From Burkholderiales bacterium (GTDB taxonomy: Bacteria > Pseudomonadota > Gammaproteobacteria > Burkholderiales > Burkholderiaceae_C): a stretch of DNA of 8,329 bases. A program made the position numbers and the translations under genes. The stretch's first letter is position 1, and every line of letters starts with the position of its first letter. A model generated the notes under the pieces. It saw only the letters and a program-made list of their open reading frames with translations, did not search any database and was not told the DNA's origin. Shown here in pieces: positions 1-6,388 of the stretch. The DNA lies in assembly GCA_947450745.1 (NCBI GenBank), contig CANFYD010000140.1:1-8329 (forward strand), in the 5' to 3' direction.

Positions 1-2
1 CC

Positions 3-221
3 CACTTCGGCAAAAATCTGGATGCTCTCCATGATTGCATGACCGATCTGGTGCACAAAGCTGGCGCGCAGCCGGGCTTTGTGGTGGTGCTGGAGCAATT
101 GCCCGACAACGCCCGCTTTGACCGCGAAGCCCGCGAGCAAGTGCTCGACGTGTTCCGGGAGGCGGCCGATTACTGGGCCGACCGCAAGGTCCAGTTCAGG
201 TGCTTCTATTCTTTTCAGTAG
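3..221 (+). CDS. Barstar-family ribonuclease inhibitor, C-terminal part (5' end outside window)
   Basis: The frame is open from the left edge and ends at TAG 219-221, giving 72 visible residues. Barstar proteins bind and block secreted or intracellular barnase-type ribonucleases in the cytoplasm. The visible part starts inside the barstar core with HFGKNLDALHDC, which aligns with YYGENLDALWDC of Bacillus barstar. The two aspartates that contact barnase (D35 and D39 there) are present as visible residues 7 and 11. The helix-4 glutamate (E76 there) fits the E of DVFREA at residue 53. The Trp next to the second Asp is replaced by His. The protein ends in an aromatic stretch (FRCFYSF). About 50-60 N-terminal residues should lie upstream. 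The ATG at position 39 is internal, because conserved barstar sequence precedes it. In related genomes a barnase-like RNase gene often sits just upstream, but that cannot be seen here. Family assignment is confident; the natural target is not known. Confidence 0.85.
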   Translation, partial: HFGKNLDALHDCMTDLVHKAGAQPGFVVVLEQLPDNARFDREAREQVLDVFREAADYWADRKVQFRCFYSFQ

Positions 222-256
222 CCCGCTCACAAGACAATGCGTCTTGGGAGCGGGCT
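220..256 (+). repeat. 37-nt near-perfect hairpin starting in the barstar stop codon
   Basis: The arms 220-235 and 241-256 form a 16-bp stem with 15 Watson-Crick pairs and one A-G mismatch (229/247), closed by the 5-nt loop AATGC (236-240). The stem begins at the second base of the barstar TAG codon. No T-tract follows on either strand, so this is not a standard intrinsic terminator. It could stabilise or process the 3' end of the barstar mRNA, or be a copy of a dispersed palindromic repeat. The structure is seen directly; its role is unknown. Confidence 0.75.
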
Positions 257-411
257 ACCGAAGAAGCCAGCAACGTTGTAGCCAAGCCTGCAGCGAAGAA
301 CTCCAAAACAGCGACCAACGCCAATTTTGGAACGAATATGCCGATGATGAGCAGCGCGTTCGACACGGCCATGTGGTTGGGCGCAGCCTAAGCTGAAGCC
401 CGAACAAAGTT
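222..411. other. Intergenic stretch with no confident gene; possible gene remnant
   Basis: This stretch lies between the barstar stop and the terminator. After the hairpin its base composition is visibly lower in GC than the flanking genes. One + frame stays open to TAA 389-391. It could start at GTG 200, inside barstar, and would give 63 residues rich in Ala, Thr, Asn and Lys with several Met near the end. There is no clear ribosome binding site, and the start overlaps barstar in another frame. I recognise no family. The composition is loosely like the tail of a phasin or another Ala/Lys-rich protein, but that is only an impression. Treat it as non-coding or as a decayed 3' end of a gene unless homologues are found. 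Confidence 0.3.
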
Positions 412-438
412 AAAAAAGGGACCCTCGGGTCCCTTTTT
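412..438. terminator. Bidirectional Rho-independent terminator
   Basis: A run of six A (412-417), a GC-rich stem GGGACCC/GGGTCCC (418-424 with 427-433) and a run of five T (434-438) make a symmetric hairpin. The A and T runs can extend the stem. Read rightwards it ends transcripts coming from the barstar side. Read leftwards it lies about 50 bp past the rsmA stop, so it should also end the lptD-surA-rsmA message. The shape is textbook for both directions. Confidence 0.9.
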
Positions 439-487
439 CTTTGCCTGTCAGCAAGTCAACAAGCCACAGCGCTTGAAGGTTGAAGGT

Positions 488-1273
488 TTAGGCTTCAGAA
501 ACCTTGACCTGCTTGGCCAACGCTTGTGCCAAAGCGATGAACTCGGCCACCGGCACTTCTTCAGCACGACGCTGCATGTTGAAAACACCGTCAAAGCCGC
601 GCGCTGTCAGCCAGACACCGAGGCTGTGGCGCAACAGCTTGCGGCGCTGCGAAAACGCGACTGCCACCATTTCGCCGAACAGCACCCGGTCGATGACCGG
701 AGGCACGGCATAAGGCTGCATCCGAACGATGGCGGAATTGACGCGCGGCGGCGGATCGAAGGCCGTCGGCGGCACGTCGAACACCGCTTCGATGGCATAA
801 CGCCACTGCAGCATCACCGTCAGCCGGCCGTAGTCCTTGCAGCCGGGTGAGGCCGCCATGCGGTCAACCACTTCCTTTTGCAGCATGAAGTGCTGGTCGA
901 CCACATGCTCGACAAAGCCCAGCAGATGAAAAAGTATCGGCGTCGAAATGTTGTAGGGCAGGTTGCCACAAACACGCAAGCGCTGACCCTTCAGCGCGGC
1001 CAGGGCGGCAAAATCGACCCGCAGCACATCGGACTCGATCACGTCCAGACCAGGGCGGCTGCGCAGTTTGGCCGCCAAGTCGCGGTCCAGTTCGATCACG
1101 CTGAAGGCCGGTATGCGCTTGAGCAGCGGCAGGGTCAAGGCGCCCAAGCCGGGGCCGATTTCGATCACCGCTTCACCGGCTTTGGGATCAATCGCGTCGC
1201 AGATCGATTCGATGATGTGGACATCGGTCAAGAAATGCTGACCGAAACGCTTGCGAGCTATGTGCTGAGCCAT
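488..1273 (-). CDS. rsmA: 16S rRNA (adenine(1518)-N6/adenine(1519)-N6)-dimethyltransferase RsmA/KsgA
   Basis: This 261-residue cytoplasmic enzyme transfers methyl groups from S-adenosylmethionine to two adjacent adenines in the 3' end of 16S rRNA during late 30S assembly. The N-terminus has the family signature RKRFGQHFL (residues 7-15). The SAM-binding loop is EIGPGLG (38-44), with acidic residues E61 and D82 following as in the Rossmann methyltransferase fold. The catalytic motif IV is NLPYN (104-108). The C-terminal RNA-binding subdomain is complete, and the length is normal for the family. I chose ATG at 1271-1273 because the signature follows at once. The frame is open upstream to 1399, but that part overlaps surA and is not conserved-looking. 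The ribosome binding site is weak (GGA about 6 nt before ATG). The gene is the last of the lptD-surA-rsmA operon, 13 bp after surA, with a terminator beyond its stop. Confidence 0.97.
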   Translation of the reverse strand: MAQHIARKRFGQHFLTDVHIIESICDAIDPKAGEAVIEIGPGLGALTLPLLKRIPAFSVIELDRDLAAKLRSRPGLDVIESDVLRVDFAALAALKGQRLRVCGNLPYNISTPILFHLLGFVEHVVDQHFMLQKEVVDRMAASPGCKDYGRLTVMLQWRYAIEAVFDVPPTAFDPPPRVNSAIVRMQPYAVPPVIDRVLFGEMVAVAFSQRRKLLRHSLGVWLTARGFDGVFNMQRRAEEVPVAEFIALAQALAKQVKVSEA

Positions 1274-1286
1274 GATTCCGGCCCGC

Positions 1287-2657
1287 TCAGTCTTGCCACT
1301 CGCGCAGCTCAACGAAGGCGCGGGCGCGCAACTCCTTGACCCACTCTTTGTAGGCGTCTTCGTATTTGGCTTCGCGCAGGGCGGTGCGAGCTTGCTCACG
1401 CAGCTGTTTCATCTCGATTTCAGTCGTGCGCCGCTCCCGCACCTGAATCAAATGCATGCCGTAACGCGAGGGCACCGGCGCCGAAATACCGCCGATCGGC
1501 AGAGCATTCATCGCTTCTTCGAATTCGGGTACAAAGCCGCCGGGCGACATCCAACCGAGATCGCCGCCTTCGGGCGCGCTGCCGTCCTCGGAGTTATCGC
1601 GGGCCACCGCTTCGAAGCTGGTGCTGCCGGACTCGATCGCCCGCTTGAACTCGGCCAAGCGGCGCGCCGCCACTTCAGCTGTCAATTGCGCGGACGGGCG
1701 CAACAGCACGTGTCGTGCACGCGTTTGCACCACCGAGGTCAGTGACCCCGTGCCCTGACGCTCGATCACCTTCAGCACATGAAAGCCGGCACCGGAGCGC
1801 AGCAGCTCAGGGCTCAATTGGCCAGTGTTCAAACCTTTGACGGCCTGCACAAACACATCGGGCAGGCGCTCGGCCGGGCGCAAGCCGATCTCGCCGCCGC
1901 GCTCCTTGTTGCCATCTTCAGAAATTTCACGTGCGACTTTGGCGAAATCTTCGCCGGCCTTGACGCGGGCCAAAGCGGCTTCGGCGCGCGCCCGGCGCTC
2001 CGCTACCACCGCTTCGCTCGAAGCTTCCGGCACCGGCACCAGGATTTGCCCAATATTGAGCTGACCCACCAGGCTCAACTGATCGCGGCGCTGGTCGAGA
2101 TACTTGTCGATGTCGCCGTCGGTGATGCGGATGCGGCCCTGCACTTCGCGCTCGCGCACGCGCTCGGTCATCAGCTGATCACGCAGGTTTTCACGAAAGC
2201 TGCGGTAATCGACGCCGTCCAGCTTCAGTCGGGCGCGCAATTGCTCCATCGTCAGCTTGTTCTGAGCGGCCACGTTGCCGACCACCCGGTCCAGCTCCGG
2301 GTCATCCACTTTGGCACCGCTTTCGCGCGCATTCGTGACCAACACCCGATCCTCGATCAAGGCCTCCATCGCCTGCGTGCGCAGGGCGGCGGTGTCGGGC
2401 ATCACTTCGCCGCGTTGCTTGGCGTCCTGGCGCAGTTTTTCGGTGCGCAAGGTCACCTCGCTGGCTGCCACCACGTCCTGATTGACCACGGCGGCGATGT
2501 AGTCGCCCGGCTGCAGCGGCGTGGAGCGCGATTGAGCTGCGGCCGGCTGAATCGCCAGCAAACCCAGCAACAGTGCAGCACCCAGCCAGCCGCCCGCTAT
2601 AGAACGTGAAAGAGGCGGTGAAAAGGGCGCAAGGAATCGAGTCGACAAATAGGTCAT
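1287..2657 (-). CDS. surA: Periplasmic chaperone / peptidyl-prolyl isomerase SurA
   Basis: SurA escorts unfolded outer-membrane proteins, including LptD, through the periplasm to the BAM complex. The 456-residue product starts with a signal peptide: a basic N-region, a hydrophobic core at about residues 24-36, and likely cleavage after AAA at 39-41. A SurA N-terminal chaperone domain follows (about 50-190). Two parvulin (PpiC) domains come next, at about 199-300 and 312-410, with the conserved SEDG...GG(E/D)xG pattern in both (246-257 and 356-368). A C-terminal helix (about 413-445) completes the chaperone core. The ATG lies in an ATGA overlap with the lptD stop. No Shine-Dalgarno sequence precedes it, which suggests translation is coupled to lptD. 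Length is slightly above the Escherichia coli protein (428), mostly because of a longer leader. In many proteobacteria pdxA follows surA; here rsmA follows directly. Confidence 0.96.
   Translation of the reverse strand: MTYLSTRFLAPFSPPLSRSIAGGWLGAALLLGLLAIQPAAAQSRSTPLQPGDYIAAVVNQDVVAASEVTLRTEKLRQDAKQRGEVMPDTAALRTQAMEALIEDRVLVTNARESGAKVDDPELDRVVGNVAAQNKLTMEQLRARLKLDGVDYRSFRENLRDQLMTERVREREVQGRIRITDGDIDKYLDQRRDQLSLVGQLNIGQILVPVPEASSEAVVAERRARAEAALARVKAGEDFAKVAREISEDGNKERGGEIGLRPAERLPDVFVQAVKGLNTGQLSPELLRSGAGFHVLKVIERQGTGSLTSVVQTRARHVLLRPSAQLTAEVAARRLAEFKRAIESGSTSFEAVARDNSEDGSAPEGGDLGWMSPGGFVPEFEEAMNALPIGGISAPVPSRYGMHLIQVRERRTTEIEMKQLREQARTALREAKYEDAYKEWVKELRARAFVELREWQD
2654..2657 (-). promoter_or_regulatory. 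ATGA stop/start overlap coupling lptD and surA
   Basis: On the minus strand the surA ATG (2657-2655) overlaps the lptD TGA (2656-2654). The 15 nt before the surA start are C-rich and contain no purine-rich ribosome binding site. Reinitiation by ribosomes finishing lptD is therefore the likely way surA is translated. This would keep the chaperone and its client produced together. The overlap is seen directly; coupling is inferred. Confidence 0.7.
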
Positions 2658-5212
2658 AGGGGAGCTTCAGGGCTTGCCGAGCGGTCAGGGCTCAGCTGTC
2701 GGTAACCGGGGATATTGTCCCTCAAGACCTTGAGCGCATTGGAGCCCAGCTGGGACAGGCCCACCAGCTCCATTTGCAGCATCAAGCGCGTATTGGTTTC
2801 GGCACGGCCGGTCGAGACGCGTTCGACCCCCGCCCGCAGCACCCAGCAGCCGGCGTCATATTCAACGCCCAGCACAGAGTCGGTCAGCTTTTTGTCGCGC
2901 AAGCTGTACTGCACACGCCCGGCGCTGTACCAGGCACCTGCACAACCGCCGCCGGAGGCACTCGCTGCGATGCGCGACTCCAGGCGATCCTGGTGGCCGT
3001 ACAGCGGCCATTGCCACGCGATCTCGACTTGCTCGCTCTGCCCACGCGCCAGGCGGTAAGCGGCACTGACGGTGCGGAACAGCCCGGGCGAATAGCGTGC
3101 CCGCATCACTGATCGCTCCGAGCGGCCCAGCGACGGGCTGTACTGCACCGCCGCATCGGCCCACCAATGTTCGTTCAAATGCCCGGAACCAAACAACAGC
3201 AGGTCCGAGAACCGCTGCGTCACCGTGTTGCTTTCCGGGGTGATCTGCTGGTCGCGGAACAAATAACGCTGCACCAGACCCAAGCGCAGCAGCTCCTCGC
3301 CCTTTTCCGGGTTGATCCAGCGGCTCGAACCGCCCAGCGTCAACTGGTGGGCGTCAGACACCCGGTCGACCCCTGAGAACTGGTTTTCGGTGTAGATCGA
3401 ATCGAAATTGAAGTCCTTGGCTGCCGCGTCGAAATTGGGCAGATCCTGCTGCGCCCGGTACGGCGTGTTGACGTAGAAGAGGCGCGGCTCCAACGTCTGC
3501 ATCAGGTCGCGGCCGAACAACGCGGTGCTGCGCTCGAACACCCACCCGTGGTCGAGGCTGAAGGTGGGAATGCTGCGCCCGAGCGAGCGACGGCCATCGG
3601 CCAGCGGCTGATCAAGCGAATATTGCGCGGTGTTGACGGCCAAGCGCGGTATCAGCCACCAAGCCGCACCGCCCATCGGCACGCTGACGTGGGCCAACAC
3701 ATGCGCGCGCTGGCCGGTGGGCAAGGGGATGAGCGGATTGGCCAGCGCCGACGGCGGCAGGTCAAAGCGGTTGTATTCCAGCTCGACCGCACCCTCCAGT
3801 CGGGCGCGCCGACCCCAGGGCATGAAGCCGTCCAGCACCGCGTCATCGGCGGCAGTTTTAAGGCGCAAGCCGACTTGCGGCGAACGCTGGTAGGGCGAAT
3901 TGAAGCGCGCCAGCGGATCGGCATCCTGCAACACCTGCCAGCGCTGCACACGGGCATAGCCCTGCGCCTCGCCCCAGGGCAGCTCACGGCTGCGGCTGAG
4001 CTGGAAGTCGCTGGCCAACAAGCGCTGCGTCTGGCTCTGCAGGCGCTTGGGCAGGTCTTTCCAATAGTCTTCGTCGGAGACGCGCTCAGCCCGCAAGCGG
4101 TAGCGCCAATCGGCACCGGCCTCCACCGCGCCGTCCTGCGCCAGATTGATGGCCCAGCGGCTGTTGTGTGTGATGTTGTCCTTGGGCAACAAGGCCAAAC
4201 CCAGCACGCCGGTGTGGCCGGGTTCCAGGTAACGGAACTCGCTGTCCAGGCCGACACCGCGGCGCGTCATCACGAACGGGGTCAGCGTGGCATCGCGCTG
4301 CGGGGCAATATTCCAGTAATACGGCATGCCCAACTCGAAGCCGCTGCGGTTGTCCACACTGATGTTCGGCGGCAGCCAGCCGGATTTGCGCTGACTGCCC
4401 AGCGGAAAGCTGAGCGCCGGGGCCGCCAGAATCGGCACGCCGTAAAAACGCAGTACCGCGCCGCTCGCTTGGCCCACATTGGTCTCGAAATCCATCGCAA
4501 TGCTGCGCGCACTGATCTGCCAAGCCGGCTCCGGGTTGGCCGCGTCCACCGGGCAGCTGCTGTAGGTGCCGAACTCGGCGCGCAGATGATCGGCGTCGGT
4601 GAAGACCAGGCGCTCGGCCCGCCCGCCACCGCCGGTTTGCGAGAAGAAATAGGTCGGATTGACGAATTCGCCCTCGAAGCGGCTGACATACAAGCTCAGC
4701 TCCGGCCCTTTGAAGACGCTGCCGGAGCGGCTGACCTCGACCTCGCCACGGGCCCGCACCAAATCGTCGGCCGTGCCGTAATTGATTTGCTGGGCCCGCA
4801 TCAACAAGTCGCCATAGCGCAACTCGGCATCGCCCTCGGCCTGCGACTGCTGATCCAATTGGCTGCTCAAGCGCTTGGCGCTCAGCACCAGCGCCGGTTT
4901 GGACTCCCCTTTGCTCTGGCTGTTGGCGTTCGCCCCCAGCACCTTGACCGGGCGCAAGCGCAACGATTCGGCATCAGTTTCAAGCAGCGGGGTTTGCGCT
5001 TGCAACCGCACCGGTGCGAACAAGCACAACAAGCTCAACAGGCTCAACCAAGGGCGGGCGGATACAGCGCGGCCGGGGCGAGCGGGCCGAGCAGAAATAA
5101 CAACAGTAGCGATTGGGGACAATGGGCGCGGCACAGCGTCGGCAGGCAAGTTCAAGGGTCGGCGTTGCGGGCACCGCAGCGAGAGCCCTGGCGGCTCGAT
5201 GGAGCCCGGCAC
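2654..5212 (-). CDS. lptD: LPS-assembly outer-membrane protein LptD
   Basis: LptD is the beta-barrel that, with lipoprotein LptE, inserts lipopolysaccharide into the outer leaflet of the outer membrane. From the GTG at 5212 the product has 852 residues. A hydrophobic signal core WLSLLSLLCLF (55-65) ends near QAQ (71-73). An OstA/LptA-like jelly-roll domain follows (about 85-210), then the LptD barrel (about 225-840), including RKSGWLPPN (275-283) and the C-terminal LRDNIPGYRQ. The start is uncertain: residues 1-50 look unlike a normal leader, and GTG at 5134 or TTG at 5122 would give a leader of 42-47 residues. None of these starts has a good ribosome binding site. The mature protein has only three cysteines (220, 757, 789). 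C220 and C789 match E. coli C173 and C725; the equivalents of C31 and C724 are absent. It is first in the lptD-surA-rsmA operon and divergent from amgK. Confidence 0.95.
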   Translation of the reverse strand: MPGSIEPPGLSLRCPQRRPLNLPADAVPRPLSPIATVVISARPARPGRAVSARPWLSLLSLLCLFAPVRLQAQTPLLETDAESLRLRPVKVLGANANSQSKGESKPALVLSAKRLSSQLDQQSQAEGDAELRYGDLLMRAQQINYGTADDLVRARGEVEVSRSGSVFKGPELSLYVSRFEGEFVNPTYFFSQTGGGGRAERLVFTDADHLRAEFGTYSSCPVDAANPEPAWQISARSIAMDFETNVGQASGAVLRFYGVPILAAPALSFPLGSQRKSGWLPPNISVDNRSGFELGMPYYWNIAPQRDATLTPFVMTRRGVGLDSEFRYLEPGHTGVLGLALLPKDNITHNSRWAINLAQDGAVEAGADWRYRLRAERVSDEDYWKDLPKRLQSQTQRLLASDFQLSRSRELPWGEAQGYARVQRWQVLQDADPLARFNSPYQRSPQVGLRLKTAADDAVLDGFMPWGRRARLEGAVELEYNRFDLPPSALANPLIPLPTGQRAHVLAHVSVPMGGAAWWLIPRLAVNTAQYSLDQPLADGRRSLGRSIPTFSLDHGWVFERSTALFGRDLMQTLEPRLFYVNTPYRAQQDLPNFDAAAKDFNFDSIYTENQFSGVDRVSDAHQLTLGGSSRWINPEKGEELLRLGLVQRYLFRDQQITPESNTVTQRFSDLLLFGSGHLNEHWWADAAVQYSPSLGRSERSVMRARYSPGLFRTVSAAYRLARGQSEQVEIAWQWPLYGHQDRLESRIAASASGGGCAGAWYSAGRVQYSLRDKKLTDSVLGVEYDAGCWVLRAGVERVSTGRAETNTRLMLQMELVGLSQLGSNALKVLRDNIPGYRQLSPDRSASPEAPL
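5018..5047 (-). repeat. Degenerate 9-nt tandem repeat in the lptD signal peptide
   Basis: The hydrophobic core of the LptD leader (residues 56-65, LSLLSLLCLF) is encoded by about three imperfect 9-nt units of the form YTG-TTG-AGC/TGC. The units encode Leu-Leu-Ser or Leu-Leu-Cys. In-frame gain or loss of a unit would only change the leader core length. The repeat is short and imperfect and may simply reflect leucine codon use. Confidence 0.35.
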
Positions 5213-5303
5213 CGCGCCGCAGTTGGCGGTTTGTAAAATCTATTATCCATGAGGCCGCTATCGGCCTCTTTGCTCCGCTGTTCAAACGAAATACCGCATC
5301 CCC
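5213..5303. promoter_or_regulatory. Divergent lptD/amgK promoter region
   Basis: This is the only gap between the two divergent genes, and its centre (5230-5248) is clearly AT-rich in a GC-rich setting. Two overlapping -10-like hexamers are visible: TATTAT on + (5241-5246), which would drive amgK, and GATAAT on minus (5247-5242), which would drive lptD. TAAAAT on + (5234-5239) is another candidate. I could not find a good -35 box at 16-18 bp for any of them, nor a convincing sigma-E motif for lptD. If lptD starts at 5134 the control region is about 78 bp longer. A promoter here is expected from gene layout; the exact elements are tentative. Confidence 0.5.
5251..5268. promoter_or_regulatory. 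Small hairpin upstream of amgK
   Basis: The sequence GAGGCCG (5251-5257), loop CTAT, then CGGCCTC (5262-5268) forms a perfect 7-bp GC-rich stem. On + it is followed by only three T, so terminator activity would be weak. It starts about where an amgK transcript from the TATTAT box would begin, so it could form a 5'-end stem in that mRNA. As DNA it could also be an operator between the divergent genes. The inverted repeat is seen directly; its function is open. Confidence 0.45.
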
Positions 5304-6371
5304 ATGAATCCCATCGAATGGCCAAATCCGGCCCGCGCTGCAAACTTTCAAAGCTGGTTGGAGAGCTTGGTCGGACCCCACCAGTTGCAGCCGCAAACAC
5401 TGCAACCAGCCGCTGCCGACGCCAGTTCGCGGCGCTACTTTCGGGTGCTGACCGCCACGGCCGGCTCCTTCATCGTGATGGATGCGCCGCCCGAGAGCAA
5501 TGACCCGCAGGCCTTCATCGCGGTGGCAGCCCAGATGAGCGAATGTGGCTTGCATGTGCCGCAAATCTATGCGGCCGACGAAGCGCAAGGCTTTTTGCTG
5601 CTCAGCGACTTGGGCACCCTGCCCTATCTGCAAGCCTTGCTTGCTGCACAAGACCCGGCCAGCGCCAACCCGGCCGAGGCCGACCGCCTGATGCGCGCGG
5701 CCACCCAGGCGCTGCTGCAATGGCAATTGAAGGGCGACACCAGCCGCCTGCCCGCTTATGACGAAACCCTGGTGCGGCGCGAGTTGCAGATCTTCATCGA
5801 CTGGTGCGTGGGCAAGGAGTTCGGCCGCCAGTGGACCGGGGTGCATCAAAAGTGGTGGGAGCACACCTGCGACCTGCTGGTCAAAAACATCGCCGAGCAA
5901 CCCTGCGTGGCGATGCACCGCGACTTCATGCCGCGCAATTTGATGGTCTGCGACCCGGCCGTGGGCAACCCGGGCGTGCTCGACTTTCAGGACGCGGTGC
6001 GCGGCCCGATCACCTATGACCTCGCCTCGCTGCTGCGCGACGCCTTCATTTCCTGGGACGAAGAGCAGGAGCTCGACTGGGCGATCCGCTACTGGGAGCA
6101 GGCGCGCAAGGCCGGCCTGCCGGTCGGTGACGATTTCGGCAGCTTTTGGCAGCAGCTGGAATGGACCGGGCTACAGCGCCACCTGAAGATTCTGGGCATC
6201 TTCTGCCGCCTCAAACACCGCGACGGCAAACCCGCCTATGCCGGAGACCTGCCGCGCTTTTTTGCCTACGCCGTCAAGGTCTCGACCCGCTACGTGCAGT
6301 TGGGCCCGCTGACGCAGTTGCTGCAAGACCTGCAAGGCACGCTGGTCGAGACCGGTTTTACCCTGCGCTGA
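5304..6371 (+). CDS. amgK: N-acetylmuramate/N-acetylglucosamine 1-kinase AmgK (aminoglycoside phosphotransferase fold)
   Basis: AmgK phosphorylates MurNAc or GlcNAc at the anomeric position in the cytoplasm. It feeds the recycling route that bypasses de novo UDP-MurNAc synthesis; MurU then adds UMP. The 355-residue product has the bilobal kinase features of the phosphotransferase family. An N-lobe segment SSRRYFRV (41-48) is followed by IVMDAPPE (57-64). The catalytic loop is HRDFMPRN (205-212), with D207 as catalytic base and N212 as metal ligand. The second metal motif is DFQD (227-230), followed by GPITYDLASLLRD, typical of AmgK-like kinases. Length is normal. ATG 5304 is the first start compatible with the fold; its ribosome binding site is weak. 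Position beside divergent lptD matches Pseudomonas, where murU comes next. Here murU is absent and a convergent LysR gene ends 17 bp away. Substrate is inferred from similarity and context; a related sugar kinase activity is possible. Confidence 0.85.
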   Translation: MNPIEWPNPARAANFQSWLESLVGPHQLQPQTLQPAAADASSRRYFRVLTATAGSFIVMDAPPESNDPQAFIAVAAQMSECGLHVPQIYAADEAQGFLLLSDLGTLPYLQALLAAQDPASANPAEADRLMRAATQALLQWQLKGDTSRLPAYDETLVRRELQIFIDWCVGKEFGRQWTGVHQKWWEHTCDLLVKNIAEQPCVAMHRDFMPRNLMVCDPAVGNPGVLDFQDAVRGPITYDLASLLRDAFISWDEEQELDWAIRYWEQARKAGLPVGDDFGSFWQQLEWTGLQRHLKILGIFCRLKHRDGKPAYAGDLPRFFAYAVKVSTRYVQLGPLTQLLQDLQGTLVETGFTLR

Positions 6372-6388
6372 TCAGCCGGGCCAGCCAC

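Noticed and set aside
473..487. Tandem TTGAAGGT repeat just after the rsmA stop
   Set aside because: Only two overlapping 8-nt copies; too short to mean anything on its own.
1274..1399. N-terminal extension of rsmA by 42 codons
   Set aside because: It overlaps the surA 3' end in another frame. The RsmA family signature starts just after the ATG at 1273, so the shorter form is the gene.
1779..2609. 276-codon open frame on + antisense to surA
   Set aside because: surA is a clear full-length gene here. The antisense product is low-complexity Ala/His/Gln-rich sequence.
5022..5024. Cys63 in the lptD leader as a lipoprotein lipidation site
   Set aside because: The residues before it (SLL) do not fit a lipobox, which needs a small residue at -1, and LptD is a barrel protein processed by signal peptidase I.
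3548..5236. 562-codon open frame on + antisense to lptD
   Set aside because: It lies wholly over lptD apart from a few end codons. It is rich in Arg, Gln, Ala and Gly with no recognisable domain, as expected for the reverse strand of a GC-rich gene.
5249..5503. Leader ORF starting at ATG 5249 before amgK
   Set aside because: It overlaps amgK out of frame for 200 bp without a stop, has no ribosome binding site, and shows no leader-peptide features.
4980..5918. 312-codon open frame on minus spanning amgK and the lptD start
   Set aside because: It is the reverse of amgK and out of frame with lptD, has no domain, and covers the divergent promoter region.
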